This document shows positions 8,256 through 16,709 of a stretch of 64,000 nucleotides of DNA, piece after piece. The stretch's first letter is position 1; each line of letters opens with the position of its first letter. Made by a program: the position numbers and the translations under genes. The notes under the pieces are model-generated. The model saw only the letters and a program-made list of their open reading frames with translations. It made no database searches and was not told where the DNA came from. Source of the DNA: Anaerobacillus alkalilacustris (GTDB lineage: Bacteria; Bacillota; Bacilli; Bacillales; Anaerobacillaceae); assembly GCF_001866005.1 (NCBI RefSeq), contig NZ_MLQR01000045.1, forward strand, positions 19,433-83,432. The letters run 5' to 3'.

Positions 8256-8914
8256 TTCCAATCGACTCCCTCGGTTTGTATGACGATATCAACAAATGCA
8301 CCTGGTGTAATAATCTCTTCTGGCTCGAGTTTTCCAACTGGTACAATTTCCTCTACTTCCGCAATCGTTAAATCACCAGCCATTGCTATAAGTGGATTTG
8401 TATTTCTTGCACTCTTGTCATAAATTAAATTACCGTAAGTGTCTGCTTTTTTTGCAAAGACGATAGAAATATCAGCAGTTAAAGCTGATTCAATTAAATA
8501 CTGCCTTCCATCAAGCTCGACTACTTTTTTATTCTCTGAAAAACTAGTATTCATTCCTATATCAATGAGAACACCACCTAATCCCATCCCACCTGAGCGA
8601 ATGCGCTCTACTAATGTTCCTTGTGGTGAAAATTCCACATCTAATTTTCCATCACTCATTAATTTCCCGGCCACTGGGTTAGAACCGATATGAGAGGCGA
8701 TTAAACGTTTCGCTCTCCCTTGACTTATCAACTTCCCAATCCCAATATTAGGGAAGCCAGCATCATTTCCAATTAACGTCAACTCTTTACTACCTTTAGT
8801 CAGAATTCCGTTAATGAGTGTAGGAGGATTACCGACACCACCAAAACCACCGTACATGATAGTCATTCCGTCTTTTATATTCGTTAGGGCCTCATCTAAT
8901 GTAAAAACTTTCAT
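8240..8914 (-). CDS. yodS: 3-oxoacid CoA-transferase subunit A (YodS)
   Basis: 224 residues from the ATG at 8914 (GAGGGG site; an ATG three codons earlier lies within that site). The A-subunit family signature GGFGGVGNPPTLI near residue 22 is intact, as is a GGMGLGGVLIDIG region. It pairs with yodR, whose start overlaps this stop codon. Family members swap CoA between acyl groups such as succinyl and acetoacetyl; here the acceptor is probably an acetamido-3-oxohexanoate (inference from context). Confidence 0.88.
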   Translation of the reverse strand: MKVFTLDEALTNIKDGMTIMYGGFGGVGNPPTLINGILTKGSKELTLIGNDAGFPNIGIGKLISQGRAKRLIASHIGSNPVAGKLMSDGKLDVEFSPQGTLVERIRSGGMGLGGVLIDIGMNTSFSENKKVVELDGRQYLIESALTADISIVFAKKADTYGNLIYDKSARNTNPLIAMAGDLTIAEVEEIVPVGKLEPEEIITPGAFVDIVIQTEGVDWKWVWE

Positions 8915-8989
8915 GAGTTTCATCCCCTCTTATTTCTGTAAATTAATCTTAATTTGGTTTAATTCTTTATCTGAATTTTTTGGGGAGTA

Positions 8990-9062
8990 AAAGACCCCCA
9001 CCTCTAAGCGTAGCGTAGGTGGGATTTTCCAATGTTTCAGCTTGCTGAAACGAGTTCACTTA
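8990..9062 (+). repeat. Dispersed repeat family 2, short copy overlapping yodT 3' end
   Basis: Carries hairpin 1 (CCCACCT...AGGTGGG around AAGCGTAGCG) and hairpin 3 (GTTTCAGC...GCTGAAAC), but lacks the middle AGGTGGAG hairpin seen in longer copies. Its right end encodes the last residues and stop codon of yodT on the minus strand. Confidence 0.8.
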
Positions 9063-10377
9063 CTTCAGTTAAAGCTGATTTTAGTCTTATAATAAGTTCA
9101 TCAACTTCCTTCTTTGTAATAACTAATGGTGGAGAAATAATAATCGCATCACCACCAACCCCTTCATCACCAGAATTGGCTGGGTACACTAATAAACCTT
9201 TTTCCATACATTTTTGAACAATAAGAGTTGTCAACCTGAACTGAATTGGAAATGGACGTTTTTGTTGTTGATCTTCAACAAATTCAATACCGAGAAGTAA
9301 ACCTTTCCCTCTAACATCGCCTATCATCGGATAATCTTTAGCAAGTGTGAGTAATTGAGATCTTAAATAATCACCAATTTGTTCAGCCTGCTTTAGTAAA
9401 TCATTTTTTTCTAAATAGTTAATTACTGCTAATGATACAGCTGCTGACTGTGGATTGGCACTATATGTGTGACCGCTCATGATTATTTTTGACCCGTTTA
9501 AAATCGGTGCCATAACTTTGTCACTTACTAATGTCGCTGCCATTGGCGTGTAACCGGCCGTCATACCTTTTCCGAGTGCAACTATATCAGGGACAACATT
9601 CCAATGTTCCATTGCGAGCATTTTTCCAGTTCTGCCTATTCCGGTCATCACCTCATCAGCAATGAAAAGTATTTCATTTTTTGCACATATTTCTTTAATT
9701 TTTTCGTAATACCCACTCGGAGGATCAATAGCACCACCCGCTGCACCGATAATTGGTTCAGCAATAAACGCCGCGATATATTTTTTCCCAATACGTTTAA
9801 TCTCTCGTTCTAGTTCAAGTGCACAAAGAAGATTGCAACTAGGATACGTATCGTTATACGGACACCGATAACAATAAGGTGCAGACACACTAGGGAAATC
9901 CTCTAATAACGGAACAAAACGCTCCCTTCGTCCGACATGTCCTGACATCGATAATGCCCCTAATGTAATTCCGTGATAACTAATCCAACGCGAAATGATT
10001 TTGTTTTTCGTATATATTCCTTGTTCTTGCCAATGTTGAATTGCTATTTTCATAGCCGTTTCAGTTGCTTCGGAGCCACTATTAACAAAAAAAGTCCAAT
10101 TTACATCTCCTTTTGTCATTTCACTTAATTTTTTTGCTAATAATTCGGCTGGTTCACTTGTAAATTGAGCGCGGTAAACAAACGATATTCTTTTTGCCTG
10201 TTCATAAAGAGTTTCAATTATTTCTGGAACCCCATGACCGATACTTGCGGTTACTGCACCAGAACAACCATCTAGATAATCTTTATCATTAGTGTCAAAG
10301 AGATAGACCCCTTTACCATAAGCAATAGTAGGATAGACACCGTCTAACAGTGGTTTAATTAAATGGCTACGTTCCAT
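9037..10377 (-). CDS. yodT: Class III aminotransferase (YodT)
   Basis: 446-residue PLP aminotransferase from the ATG at 10377 (GAGGAGG site). Motifs: FFVNSGSEATETAMKIA near 102, SYHGITLGALS near 138, FIADEVMTGIGRTG near 249 and the PLP lysine in ALGKGMTAGYTPM near 276. A cysteine-rich insert, YCYRCPY...YPSCNLLC, lies near 172-190 and might bind a metal. The last residues (SELVSAS and stop) are encoded by a family 2 repeat, so the natural C-terminus has been replaced or extended. Probable role: transamination of N6-acetyl-beta-lysine to the 3-oxo acid (inference). Confidence 0.87.
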   Translation of the reverse strand: MERSHLIKPLLDGVYPTIAYGKGVYLFDTNDKDYLDGCSGAVTASIGHGVPEIIETLYEQAKRISFVYRAQFTSEPAELLAKKLSEMTKGDVNWTFFVNSGSEATETAMKIAIQHWQEQGIYTKNKIISRWISYHGITLGALSMSGHVGRRERFVPLLEDFPSVSAPYCYRCPYNDTYPSCNLLCALELEREIKRIGKKYIAAFIAEPIIGAAGGAIDPPSGYYEKIKEICAKNEILFIADEVMTGIGRTGKMLAMEHWNVVPDIVALGKGMTAGYTPMAATLVSDKVMAPILNGSKIIMSGHTYSANPQSAAVSLAVINYLEKNDLLKQAEQIGDYLRSQLLTLAKDYPMIGDVRGKGLLLGIEFVEDQQQKRPFPIQFRLTTLIVQKCMEKGLLVYPANSGDEGVGGDAIIISPPLVITKKEVDELIIRLKSALTEVSELVSAS

Positions 10378-10444
10378 TCCTTGCCTCCTCTTGCCAATAC
10401 TTACTAGCAAATGTTCCAAAAAATCCTAGTTAACGTAAAAACTA

Positions 10445-10650
10445 TTAACAAAGCTGCACTTCGATCATTGAGGGTGTTCCTTTATCCCCCAATGATTGTT
10501 AGTTTAACTTAACCACAGGGATAAGAATAACTAATGATGAGCGAAAGTTATTCTATATCGTACATTTAGGGTAGTTAATCCCACCTAATTTTTTTGAGGT
10601 TTGAGTGAGGTAGGGTTATTACTGCCACTTTAGAGTGGGATAAAAAAGAT
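10445..10650 (+). repeat. Dispersed repeat family 3 copy between ablB and yodT
   Basis: The 305-base gap between ablB and yodT is filled by this element. Landmarks: CTTCGATCATTGAGGG, CACAGGGATAAGAATAACTAAT, GAAAGTTATTCTATA, TAGTTAATCCCACCTAA, and the end TTACTGCCACTTTAGAGTGG. Related copies are at 31735, 32175 (5' part) and 57955. Confidence 0.7.
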
Positions 10651-10682
10651 ATTTGATTAAAATATAAGATTAATTAACTCAG

Positions 10683-11540
10683 TTAGATTAACTTTTTTAC
10701 CCAAACATTCATATTTTCATATTTATCGTTTATAGAGCAGTTATTAGTTAATCTCCCATTGTATTGATAATCAAGTTTTCTTAAACATGCATTTATGCTA
10801 TTAGATCCTGCTCTTGCTAACGAATAAGAGCAGAAAATCTTTCTTTTTACTAATTCTTTTTCTAATTTTGAGATTAGTAACTTCATAAATCCATAGCTAC
10901 GATATCCTGGAAGCGTTGCACAATCGGTTATTTCTGCATTTAAATACGTAGTATTTACCTCTGCACTTGCTGCACTCACAATACTTCCGTTCCATTCCAC
11001 TACGTAAAAAATCGATCCTTCTTTCATAGCAGTTTGAATATACATTTCATCGTTTATCGGGGTAGGGTACGAGCTAAAAACCTGGTTATATAAGCTAGCT
11101 AATGCCGATGCATCTTCTACATTTGCTAGTCTAACTGTGTACTCAGAAGGTATTGGATCTACTGAACTTGAAGTTGGTAACTCATATACTTTTTCAATTA
11201 ACTCATCTTCCTTTTTCCATTCTCGGCTTGTTCTTCTTTTATCTGACAAATAGTAGACCATAAAGTAAGCATCATGACCTTTAAAATAGTTATCAATAAC
11301 CCCTTCTAAGAAAAAACCTTTTGAAAGTAAAAAGCGCCAATCCTCAACTCGAGACTTAACAATAATTTTTGAAAAAGACGATTTCTTCGAAAGTTTTTTT
11401 AACATTGAAACCATTTCTTCCATATTTCCTTGATAATCATCGACACGTAATCGTTCGCTCACAAAGTCATAACACACTTGCATCGAATAACTTTGACCTT
11501 TTTCCCATTGGGTAATATAGGACAGATAAATTTTCTTCAT
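10683..11540 (-). CDS. ablB: Beta-lysine N6-acetyltransferase (AblB/YodP)
   Basis: 285 residues. The C-terminal half (about 140-270) is a GNAT domain with strand YTVRLANVEDASALASLYNQVF and the acetyl-CoA loop region near CATLPGYRSYGFMKLLISKLEKEL. The N-terminal half (1-130), with SYSMQVCYDFVSERLRVDDYQG, is the AblB-specific part. AblB acetylates beta-lysine, made by KamA, at N6; in methanogens the product is an osmolyte, whereas here it sits in an apparent degradation operon. Ribosome site AAAGGAG. B. subtilis YodP is of similar length. Confidence 0.87.
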   Translation of the reverse strand: MKKIYLSYITQWEKGQSYSMQVCYDFVSERLRVDDYQGNMEEMVSMLKKLSKKSSFSKIIVKSRVEDWRFLLSKGFFLEGVIDNYFKGHDAYFMVYYLSDKRRTSREWKKEDELIEKVYELPTSSSVDPIPSEYTVRLANVEDASALASLYNQVFSSYPTPINDEMYIQTAMKEGSIFYVVEWNGSIVSAASAEVNTTYLNAEITDCATLPGYRSYGFMKLLISKLEKELVKRKIFCSYSLARAGSNSINACLRKLDYQYNGRLTNNCSINDKYENMNVWVKKLI

Positions 11541-11707
11541 CGTTTTTTCTCCTTTCTTTATTGAAGTTTAGTCTATAATTATTGTAGGAATATAGTTATC
11601 TAACTATTTCAAGTAAGTCATGTCCCTATCAAACCGTTAGAAAGTTTGACTATAATTTAACGAGTATATGAACGATCACTTCCAATCGGTGGGGTAAATA
11701 CCCACTA

Positions 11708-11962
11708 TTAAAACGTAGTTTTATAAGGAGCATTAATTAATTCCTTATATAGAATTCCGTTTTTTCTAGCGGGTAGGTTCCGTGTATATAAAGCAAAGTC
11801 TATCTCATGATTTATTTCATCTGTTAAATAAAGACCACAGTTTTTGCATGAAAGGGCTGGTACTTGTAAAATTTGAACGGAGGCCAAACCATCAGGTAGG
11901 ATCCAATAACAATCCTTTGTTGCTTCTATTATCTGGTTACTTTCACACCACATACAATTCAC
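11708..11962 (-). CDS. yokU: YokU-like CxxC zinc-ribbon protein
   Basis: 84 residues with two CxxC pairs, CMWCES at the N-terminus and LSCKNCGLYL near residue 37, an MqsA-type zinc-ribbon pattern. The family accompanies kamA in Bacillus genomes, but its function is unknown. It starts with GTG at 11962 (GGGGGAG 5 bases upstream); the ATG at 11953 is too far from that site. It lies 22 bases after kamA and is cotranscribed. Confidence 0.8.
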   Translation of the reverse strand: MNCMWCESNQIIEATKDCYWILPDGLASVQILQVPALSCKNCGLYLTDEINHEIDFALYTRNLPARKNGILYKELINAPYKTTF

Positions 11963-11984
11963 AATCTCTCCCCCTTCTTTTTTA

Positions 11985-13388
11985 TTATTGCGTTTCGGAA
12001 TTGCCCTCCGCTTTTTTTCCCTTCGACTTTATCAACTTTTCTTTCATTTGATCTCGTTTTTCACGTTGATCCTTAAGGCTTGTGTGATTTTCTGATGAAT
12101 AATACTTTTTTCGTTTATTTAAGCGTTCTAACCCTTCTGGAACTAAATTAAATTGTTCATCATTAAGCAAACCGGAAATACCAACGGATTTTTCTTTTTT
12201 CATATTGTATATTTCATTAAAATACTCATCAGCACGCCCTGCAACGTATCCTTTTGGTTCAGGATAGGAAGTAATTACACCTTCGAAATTACGAAGCACA
12301 ACTTTATCGGGACTTTGTGAAATGATATAGTTTGGCTGTATGGCAATCTTTCCACCACCACCAGGAGCATCAACAACAAAGGTCGGTACAGCATATCCTG
12401 ACGTATGTCCACGTAAACCTTCAATAATTTCTAACCCTTTAGAAATTGGAGCGCGAAAGTGACTAATCCCCTCTGATAAATCACATTGATAAATATAATA
12501 AGGACGAATACGATGCCGAACAAGATCGTGCATAAGCTTTTTCATAATTATCGTACTATCATTAATCCCAGCTAATATGACGGCTTGATTTCCTATCGGG
12601 ACACCTGCCATAGACAGCATGTCACAAGCTTTTATAGCTTCTTCAGTTAATTCGAGAGAATGATTGAAATGTGTATTTAACCAGATTGGATGATATTTCT
12701 TTAAAATATTACAAAGTTTTTCAGTAATTCGCTGCGGAAAAACAACTGGCGCTCGTGTACCAATTCGAATAACTTCTACATGAGGAATGGAGCGTAAATT
12801 TTTTAAAATATATTCGAGAATAGTATCATTAATTAATAGTCCATCGCCACCAGAGATTAACACATCACGAATTTCTGGCGTATTACGAATATAATTAACA
12901 GCAACGTCTAATTGTTTTTTAGGAACTCCCATTCCAACTTGCCCAGAAAATCTACGACGAGTACAGTAGCGACAATACATTGAACATTGGTTCGTTACCA
13001 AAAATAAGACTCGGTCCGGGTATCGATGCGTTAGACCAGGTACAGGAGAATCTTCATCTTCAAACAAAGGGTCTTCTAAATCATATTTCGTTTTATTTAT
13101 TTCTGCAGATAAAGGTACTGACTGCATACGAATAGGACAACGTGGATCGTTTGGATTCATTAATGATGCATAATAAGGAGTGATATTTAAAGGAATAGTT
13201 TGAGTTGAGATACGTACCCCTTCTTCTTCATCAGGAGTTAAATTGACAACTTTCTTTAGGTCATCTAACGTACGTATGGTATTCGTTAATTGCCACATCC
13301 AATCATTCCATTTTTCTTCTGGGACACCTTTCCATAGATCTATCTCACTGTAGTGACGTCTAACAATTTTCCCACTTTTGTTTATCAT
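11985..13388 (-). CDS. kamA: L-lysine 2,3-aminomutase
   Basis: 467-residue radical SAM/PLP enzyme converting L-lysine to L-beta-lysine. The [4Fe-4S] motif CSMYCRYCTRRR lies near residue 139. VLISGGDGLL (near 178) and PGGGGKIAIQPNYI with the PLP lysine (near 346) match the KamA family. Length is that of the B. subtilis enzyme. It is the first gene of the operon, preceded by a sigma-54 promoter and by the gene for a sigma-54 activator. Ribosome site AGGGGGT. Confidence 0.96.
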   Translation of the reverse strand: MINKSGKIVRRHYSEIDLWKGVPEEKWNDWMWQLTNTIRTLDDLKKVVNLTPDEEEGVRISTQTIPLNITPYYASLMNPNDPRCPIRMQSVPLSAEINKTKYDLEDPLFEDEDSPVPGLTHRYPDRVLFLVTNQCSMYCRYCTRRRFSGQVGMGVPKKQLDVAVNYIRNTPEIRDVLISGGDGLLINDTILEYILKNLRSIPHVEVIRIGTRAPVVFPQRITEKLCNILKKYHPIWLNTHFNHSLELTEEAIKACDMLSMAGVPIGNQAVILAGINDSTIIMKKLMHDLVRHRIRPYYIYQCDLSEGISHFRAPISKGLEIIEGLRGHTSGYAVPTFVVDAPGGGGKIAIQPNYIISQSPDKVVLRNFEGVITSYPEPKGYVAGRADEYFNEIYNMKKEKSVGISGLLNDEQFNLVPEGLERLNKRKKYYSSENHTSLKDQREKRDQMKEKLIKSKGKKAEGNSETQ

Positions 13389-13433
13389 ACATTTACCCCC
13401 TACTTTTCAATGCAATCTACTTACCATTTATCA

Positions 13434-13450
13434 TTGCAAGAAACGTGCCA
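13434..13450 (-). promoter_or_regulatory. Sigma-54 (-24/-12) promoter of kamA
   Basis: On the minus strand, TGGCACGTTTCTTGCAA matches the sigma-54 consensus TGGCAC-N5-TTGC exactly. It ends 46 bases before the kamA ATG, leaving a short leader. Confidence 0.93.
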
Positions 13451-13501
13451 AGGAGTAAAACCATATAAAGAAAAGTAGTTAAGAGGCTAATTTTTATATA
13501 A

Positions 13502-13551
13502 TGCAAAAAAAATGGCAGCAAATGATTTTTCATTACTGCCATTTTTTTTGC
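13502..13551 (-). terminator. Terminator between kamR and kamA
   Basis: TGCAAAAAAAATGGCAG and CTGCCATTTTTTTTGCA pair almost perfectly, with an inner AAATG/CATT extension. It separates kamR from the sigma-54 promoter of kamA. Confidence 0.9.
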
Positions 13552-13602
13552 ATCTGAGTGAATTTTTCAATTCAATTATTCAATCGATAGCAAACTATAT
13601 CC

Positions 13603-13636
13603 ATCTAGTTAGAAACGTACTAATCCAACTAGATAT
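13603..13636. repeat. Inverted repeat upstream of the kamA promoter
   Basis: ATCTAGTT and AACTAGAT flank a 17-base centre, about 160 bases upstream of the sigma-54 promoter. This is the right distance for an activator-binding site. Similar AACTAGATATAG sequences occur at about 27800 and 50990 without sigma-54 promoters, so it may be only a dispersed palindrome. Confidence 0.4.
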
Positions 13637-13682
13637 AATCTAAGTCGCATAAATCTGTATTTTGGAATTTAGATATCTTACG

Positions 13683-15092
13683 TTATTTTTCTATTCCGTA
13701 TTTATTTAATTTATATTGTAACGCCTGTCGTTTTATACCTAATGCTTTGGCTGTTTTCGAAATATTACGATCATTATCATTAAACATCCGGAAAATGGTT
13801 TCACGCTCAAATTCTTCTATAATATTTGGTAGATCGATTCTATCTTTTATTGGTGAAAATCTAGCCGTTTCAGGAATTACTTGTGATGCCGTATTAAAAA
13901 TATGAGAGGGCAAGTGGTGTTTCTCTATCGTTTCATAACCAAAATCAATAATATTAAAAGCAGATTCGATTGCATGGTCTAACTCACGAATATTACCTGG
14001 CCAATCGTATTGACGTAAATATTGTAATGCTTCTATACTTACTTCTTTAACTTTCAACCCAAACAATTCATTACACTTATTAATAAAATGGTCGATTAAG
14101 ATAGGGATGTCTCCTCTTCTATCTTTAAGGAGAGGTAATTCTATATGGACGACATTTAATCGATAATATAAGTCAGATCTTAGTATATTTTTCTCTAGCG
14201 CTTTTTTAGGCTTCATATTCATCGCTGAAATAATTCTAACATCGACTTTTTTTTCTTCATTTCCGCCTAACCTTCTAATTTTTCCATCCTGAAGGACTCG
14301 GAGTAACTTTGCTTGAAGTAAAAGTTCAAGACTATTAACCTCATCTAAAAATAATGTTCCACCATCAGCTTGTTCAAAAATACCTGGTCGATCAATTGCA
14401 CCGGTAAAAGCACCTTTACTCGTACCAAATAATAAACCTTCCAACAATTCTTTTGGCACTGCCGCGCAGTTTAATGCAATAAAGGGCTTTTGGCGGCGAG
14501 CACTGGCATTATGAATGCTTTGAGCAACTAATTCTTTTCCTGTTCCAGTAGCTCCGCAAATCATAACTGGTGAAAGAGAACGGGCAGCCCTTTTTGAGAT
14601 TGATACCGCCTGTTGAAAATTTGGATTTTTACCGATCAAATCACTAAAATGATAAACTGCCGAACCATTTGATGTTCTGCCTTTTCTCTTTGATTCAATA
14701 AGTTGTTTTCTTAATTCAAGTGTTTGATCGTACATGCTAACAATTTGGGTTATATCCTTGGCTGTTTCTACAGCTCCTATAATTTTATTTCCTTCATACA
14801 ATGGGTAAGTGCTATTAATTGTGGTTATTTGTTTACCTTGTAAATTTACATAAGTTTGCATTACATCGACACTTTCATATCCTTTACTTAATGCTAGGTT
14901 TAATGTGCTCGTCTCACTTGTTAAAGAGGGATAAAGTTGAAAAATATTTTTACCTAAAACATTTTCTCGAACTAAACCATCGATATCAGCCATTGTTTGA
15001 TTATAAAAAGATGTTATTCCTTGACTATCGACGATATGGACACCAATATTTACTTTACTCAAGACCCATTCATAATGTTCTGATAACTGCAT
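13683..15092 (-). CDS. kamR: Sigma-54-dependent activator of the kam locus (KamR type)
   Basis: 469-residue enhancer-binding protein. A PAS sensor occupies about 5-115. The AAA+ domain (about 150-380) has Walker A GATGTGKE near 184, the sigma-54 contact loop GAFTGA near 237, Walker B GGTLFLDEVN near 253 and an arginine-finger region RSDLYYRL. A Fis-type helix-turn-helix closes the protein (NISKTAKALGIKRQALQYKL). It resembles RocR and KamR. It lies upstream of kamA on the same strand, separated by a terminator. The PAS ligand may be lysine or a product (inference). Confidence 0.9.
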   Translation of the reverse strand: MQLSEHYEWVLSKVNIGVHIVDSQGITSFYNQTMADIDGLVRENVLGKNIFQLYPSLTSETSTLNLALSKGYESVDVMQTYVNLQGKQITTINSTYPLYEGNKIIGAVETAKDITQIVSMYDQTLELRKQLIESKRKGRTSNGSAVYHFSDLIGKNPNFQQAVSISKRAARSLSPVMICGATGTGKELVAQSIHNASARRQKPFIALNCAAVPKELLEGLLFGTSKGAFTGAIDRPGIFEQADGGTLFLDEVNSLELLLQAKLLRVLQDGKIRRLGGNEEKKVDVRIISAMNMKPKKALEKNILRSDLYYRLNVVHIELPLLKDRRGDIPILIDHFINKCNELFGLKVKEVSIEALQYLRQYDWPGNIRELDHAIESAFNIIDFGYETIEKHHLPSHIFNTASQVIPETARFSPIKDRIDLPNIIEEFERETIFRMFNDNDRNISKTAKALGIKRQALQYKLNKYGIEK

Positions 15093-15344
15093 AGCAAGTA
15101 TCCCCCCTTACTTTTTGCTTTTCTTCGAGAAACGTATGAGTTAATTAGATAAACATCAACCTATTTTCTAATTATATGACCGGTTATCGAAATGTTGTTT
15201 CTTTTATTATGCGAGATAGGTTATCACGAAGGAAAGAAGCTAATAGGTCTAATGCGCAAAAACATACGTATGTTTGATTGTCAATTTTGCATATCACGGG
15301 CTCCACTCTGACCTATGATGACCTCTTTTACCTGCTCAACAAAT

Positions 15345-15377
15345 AACGGACACGTATCGTCAATATACGTGTCCGTT
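15345..15377 (-). terminator. Hairpin downstream of fabF
   Basis: AACGGACACGTAT and ATACGTGTCCGTT form a perfect 13-bp stem with a 7-base loop about 65 bases after fabF. The T tract is weak on the minus strand and better on the plus strand. The remainder of 15093-15442 shows no other feature. Confidence 0.7.
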
Positions 15378-15442
15378 ATTTTTGCTAACCGAGTAAAACA
15401 GGAAAGAATACCTTCTCGGGATTATTCGGTATTTATTAGAAA

Positions 15443-16684
15443 TTAAGCTTCATACTTTTTAAATGCTAATGAAACATTATGTCCACCAAACCCTAATGAG
15501 TTTGAAATTACGGTATTTACGTCCGCTTTTTTAGCGGTATTTGGCACGTAATCTAAATCTAAATCATCATCAGGCGTTTCGTAATTAATGGTAGGTGGGA
15601 TAATACCATCTTTAATTGCTAATAGGGAGAATAGAGCTTCAATTGCTCCTGCAGCACCTAACATATGTCCTGTCATTGATTTTGTTGAACTGACAGATAA
15701 CTTGTAGGCATGTTCTCCGAACACTTCTTTTATAGCAATCGTTTCATATAAATCGTTATAATGTGTACTCGTACCATGAGCATTTATATAGTCAACTTGT
15801 TCAGGAGCAAGATTAGCATCTTTCAATGCTAGTTTCATTGCTCGTTGTCCACCTTCCCCATTTGGTGCTGGAGTGGTAATATGATGAGCATCTCCTGTAG
15901 CCCCGTAACCAACAATTTCACCATAAATTTTCGCTCCACGTGCTAATGCATGCTCTAATTCTTCTAAAATCAATATCCCAGAACCTTCTGCAATGACAAA
16001 GCCATCACGATTTTTGTCAAACGGGCGACTTGCTGTATTTGGATCAGGATTTGTAGATAATGCCGTCATATTTGAAAAACCAGCGATTGTCATTTCTGTG
16101 ATTGCAGATTCTGTTCCTCCAGTAACCATCATGTCTACATCGCCATTCTGAATGACACGGTAAGCATCACCGATGGAATTAGCACCTGAAGCGCATGCTG
16201 TAACAGAACAGTTATTTATCCCTTTTGCACCTAATTCAATTGATACACGTCCAGATGCCATATCCGGAATAAGCATTGGGATAATAAATGGGCTAACACG
16301 CTTTGGTCCTTTAGATAAGAACTTTTTATGTTGTTCCTCAAATGCGTCTAATCCGCCAATTCCAGAACCAATCCAAACACCAATCCGTTCTGGGGCTACA
16401 TCCTTACCAATTTCTACACCAGAATCAGAAACAGCCATTTTACTAGCAGCAATAGCTAACTGTGTAAAGCGTGCCATTCTTCTTGCTTCCTTACTGTCCA
16501 TATATTGTTCAGGAGTAAAATCTTTTAAAACCGCAGCAACTTTTACATTAAAGTTCTCCGTGTCTATCTTTGTTAAAGGACCAATGCCGGAGACACCTTT
16601 TTTAATCTCTTCCCATGTCGTAAAAATATCGTTTCCTAGAGGTGTTACTGCTCCAATCCCTGTAATTACTACTCTTTTTTTCAT
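15443..16684 (-). CDS. fabF: Beta-ketoacyl-ACP synthase II
   Basis: 413 residues, the usual length. FabF elongates acyl-ACP with malonyl-ACP. The nucleophile cysteine is in [10 protein letters not shown] near 163, and the catalytic histidines are in [11 protein letters not shown] near 303 and [11 protein letters not shown] near 340. GFGGHN lies at the C-terminus. The ATG at 16684 has GAGGAG upstream; a TTG six codons earlier is inside that site. It is 25 bases downstream of fabH, an operon known to be FapR-controlled in B. subtilis. Confidence 0.96.
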   Translation of the reverse strand: MKKRVVITGIGAVTPLGNDIFTTWEEIKKGVSGIGPLTKIDTENFNVKVAAVLKDFTPEQYMDSKEARRMARFTQLAIAASKMAVSDSGVEIGKDVAPERIGVWIGSGIGGLDAFEEQHKKFLSKGPKRVSPFIIPMLIPDMASGRVSIELGAKGINNCSVTACASGANSIGDAYRVIQNGDVDMMVTGGTESAITEMTIAGFSNMTALSTNPDPNTASRPFDKNRDGFVIAEGSGILILEELEHALARGAKIYGEIVGYGATGDAHHITTPAPNGEGGQRAMKLALKDANLAPEQVDYINAHGTSTHYNDLYETIAIKEVFGEHAYKLSVSSTKSMTGHMLGAAGAIEALFSLLAIKDGIIPPTINYETPDDDLDLDYVPNTAKKADVNTVISNSLGFGGHNVSLAFKKYEA

Positions 16685-16709
16685 TGTAAACTCTCCTCTC
16701 AAAATATTA

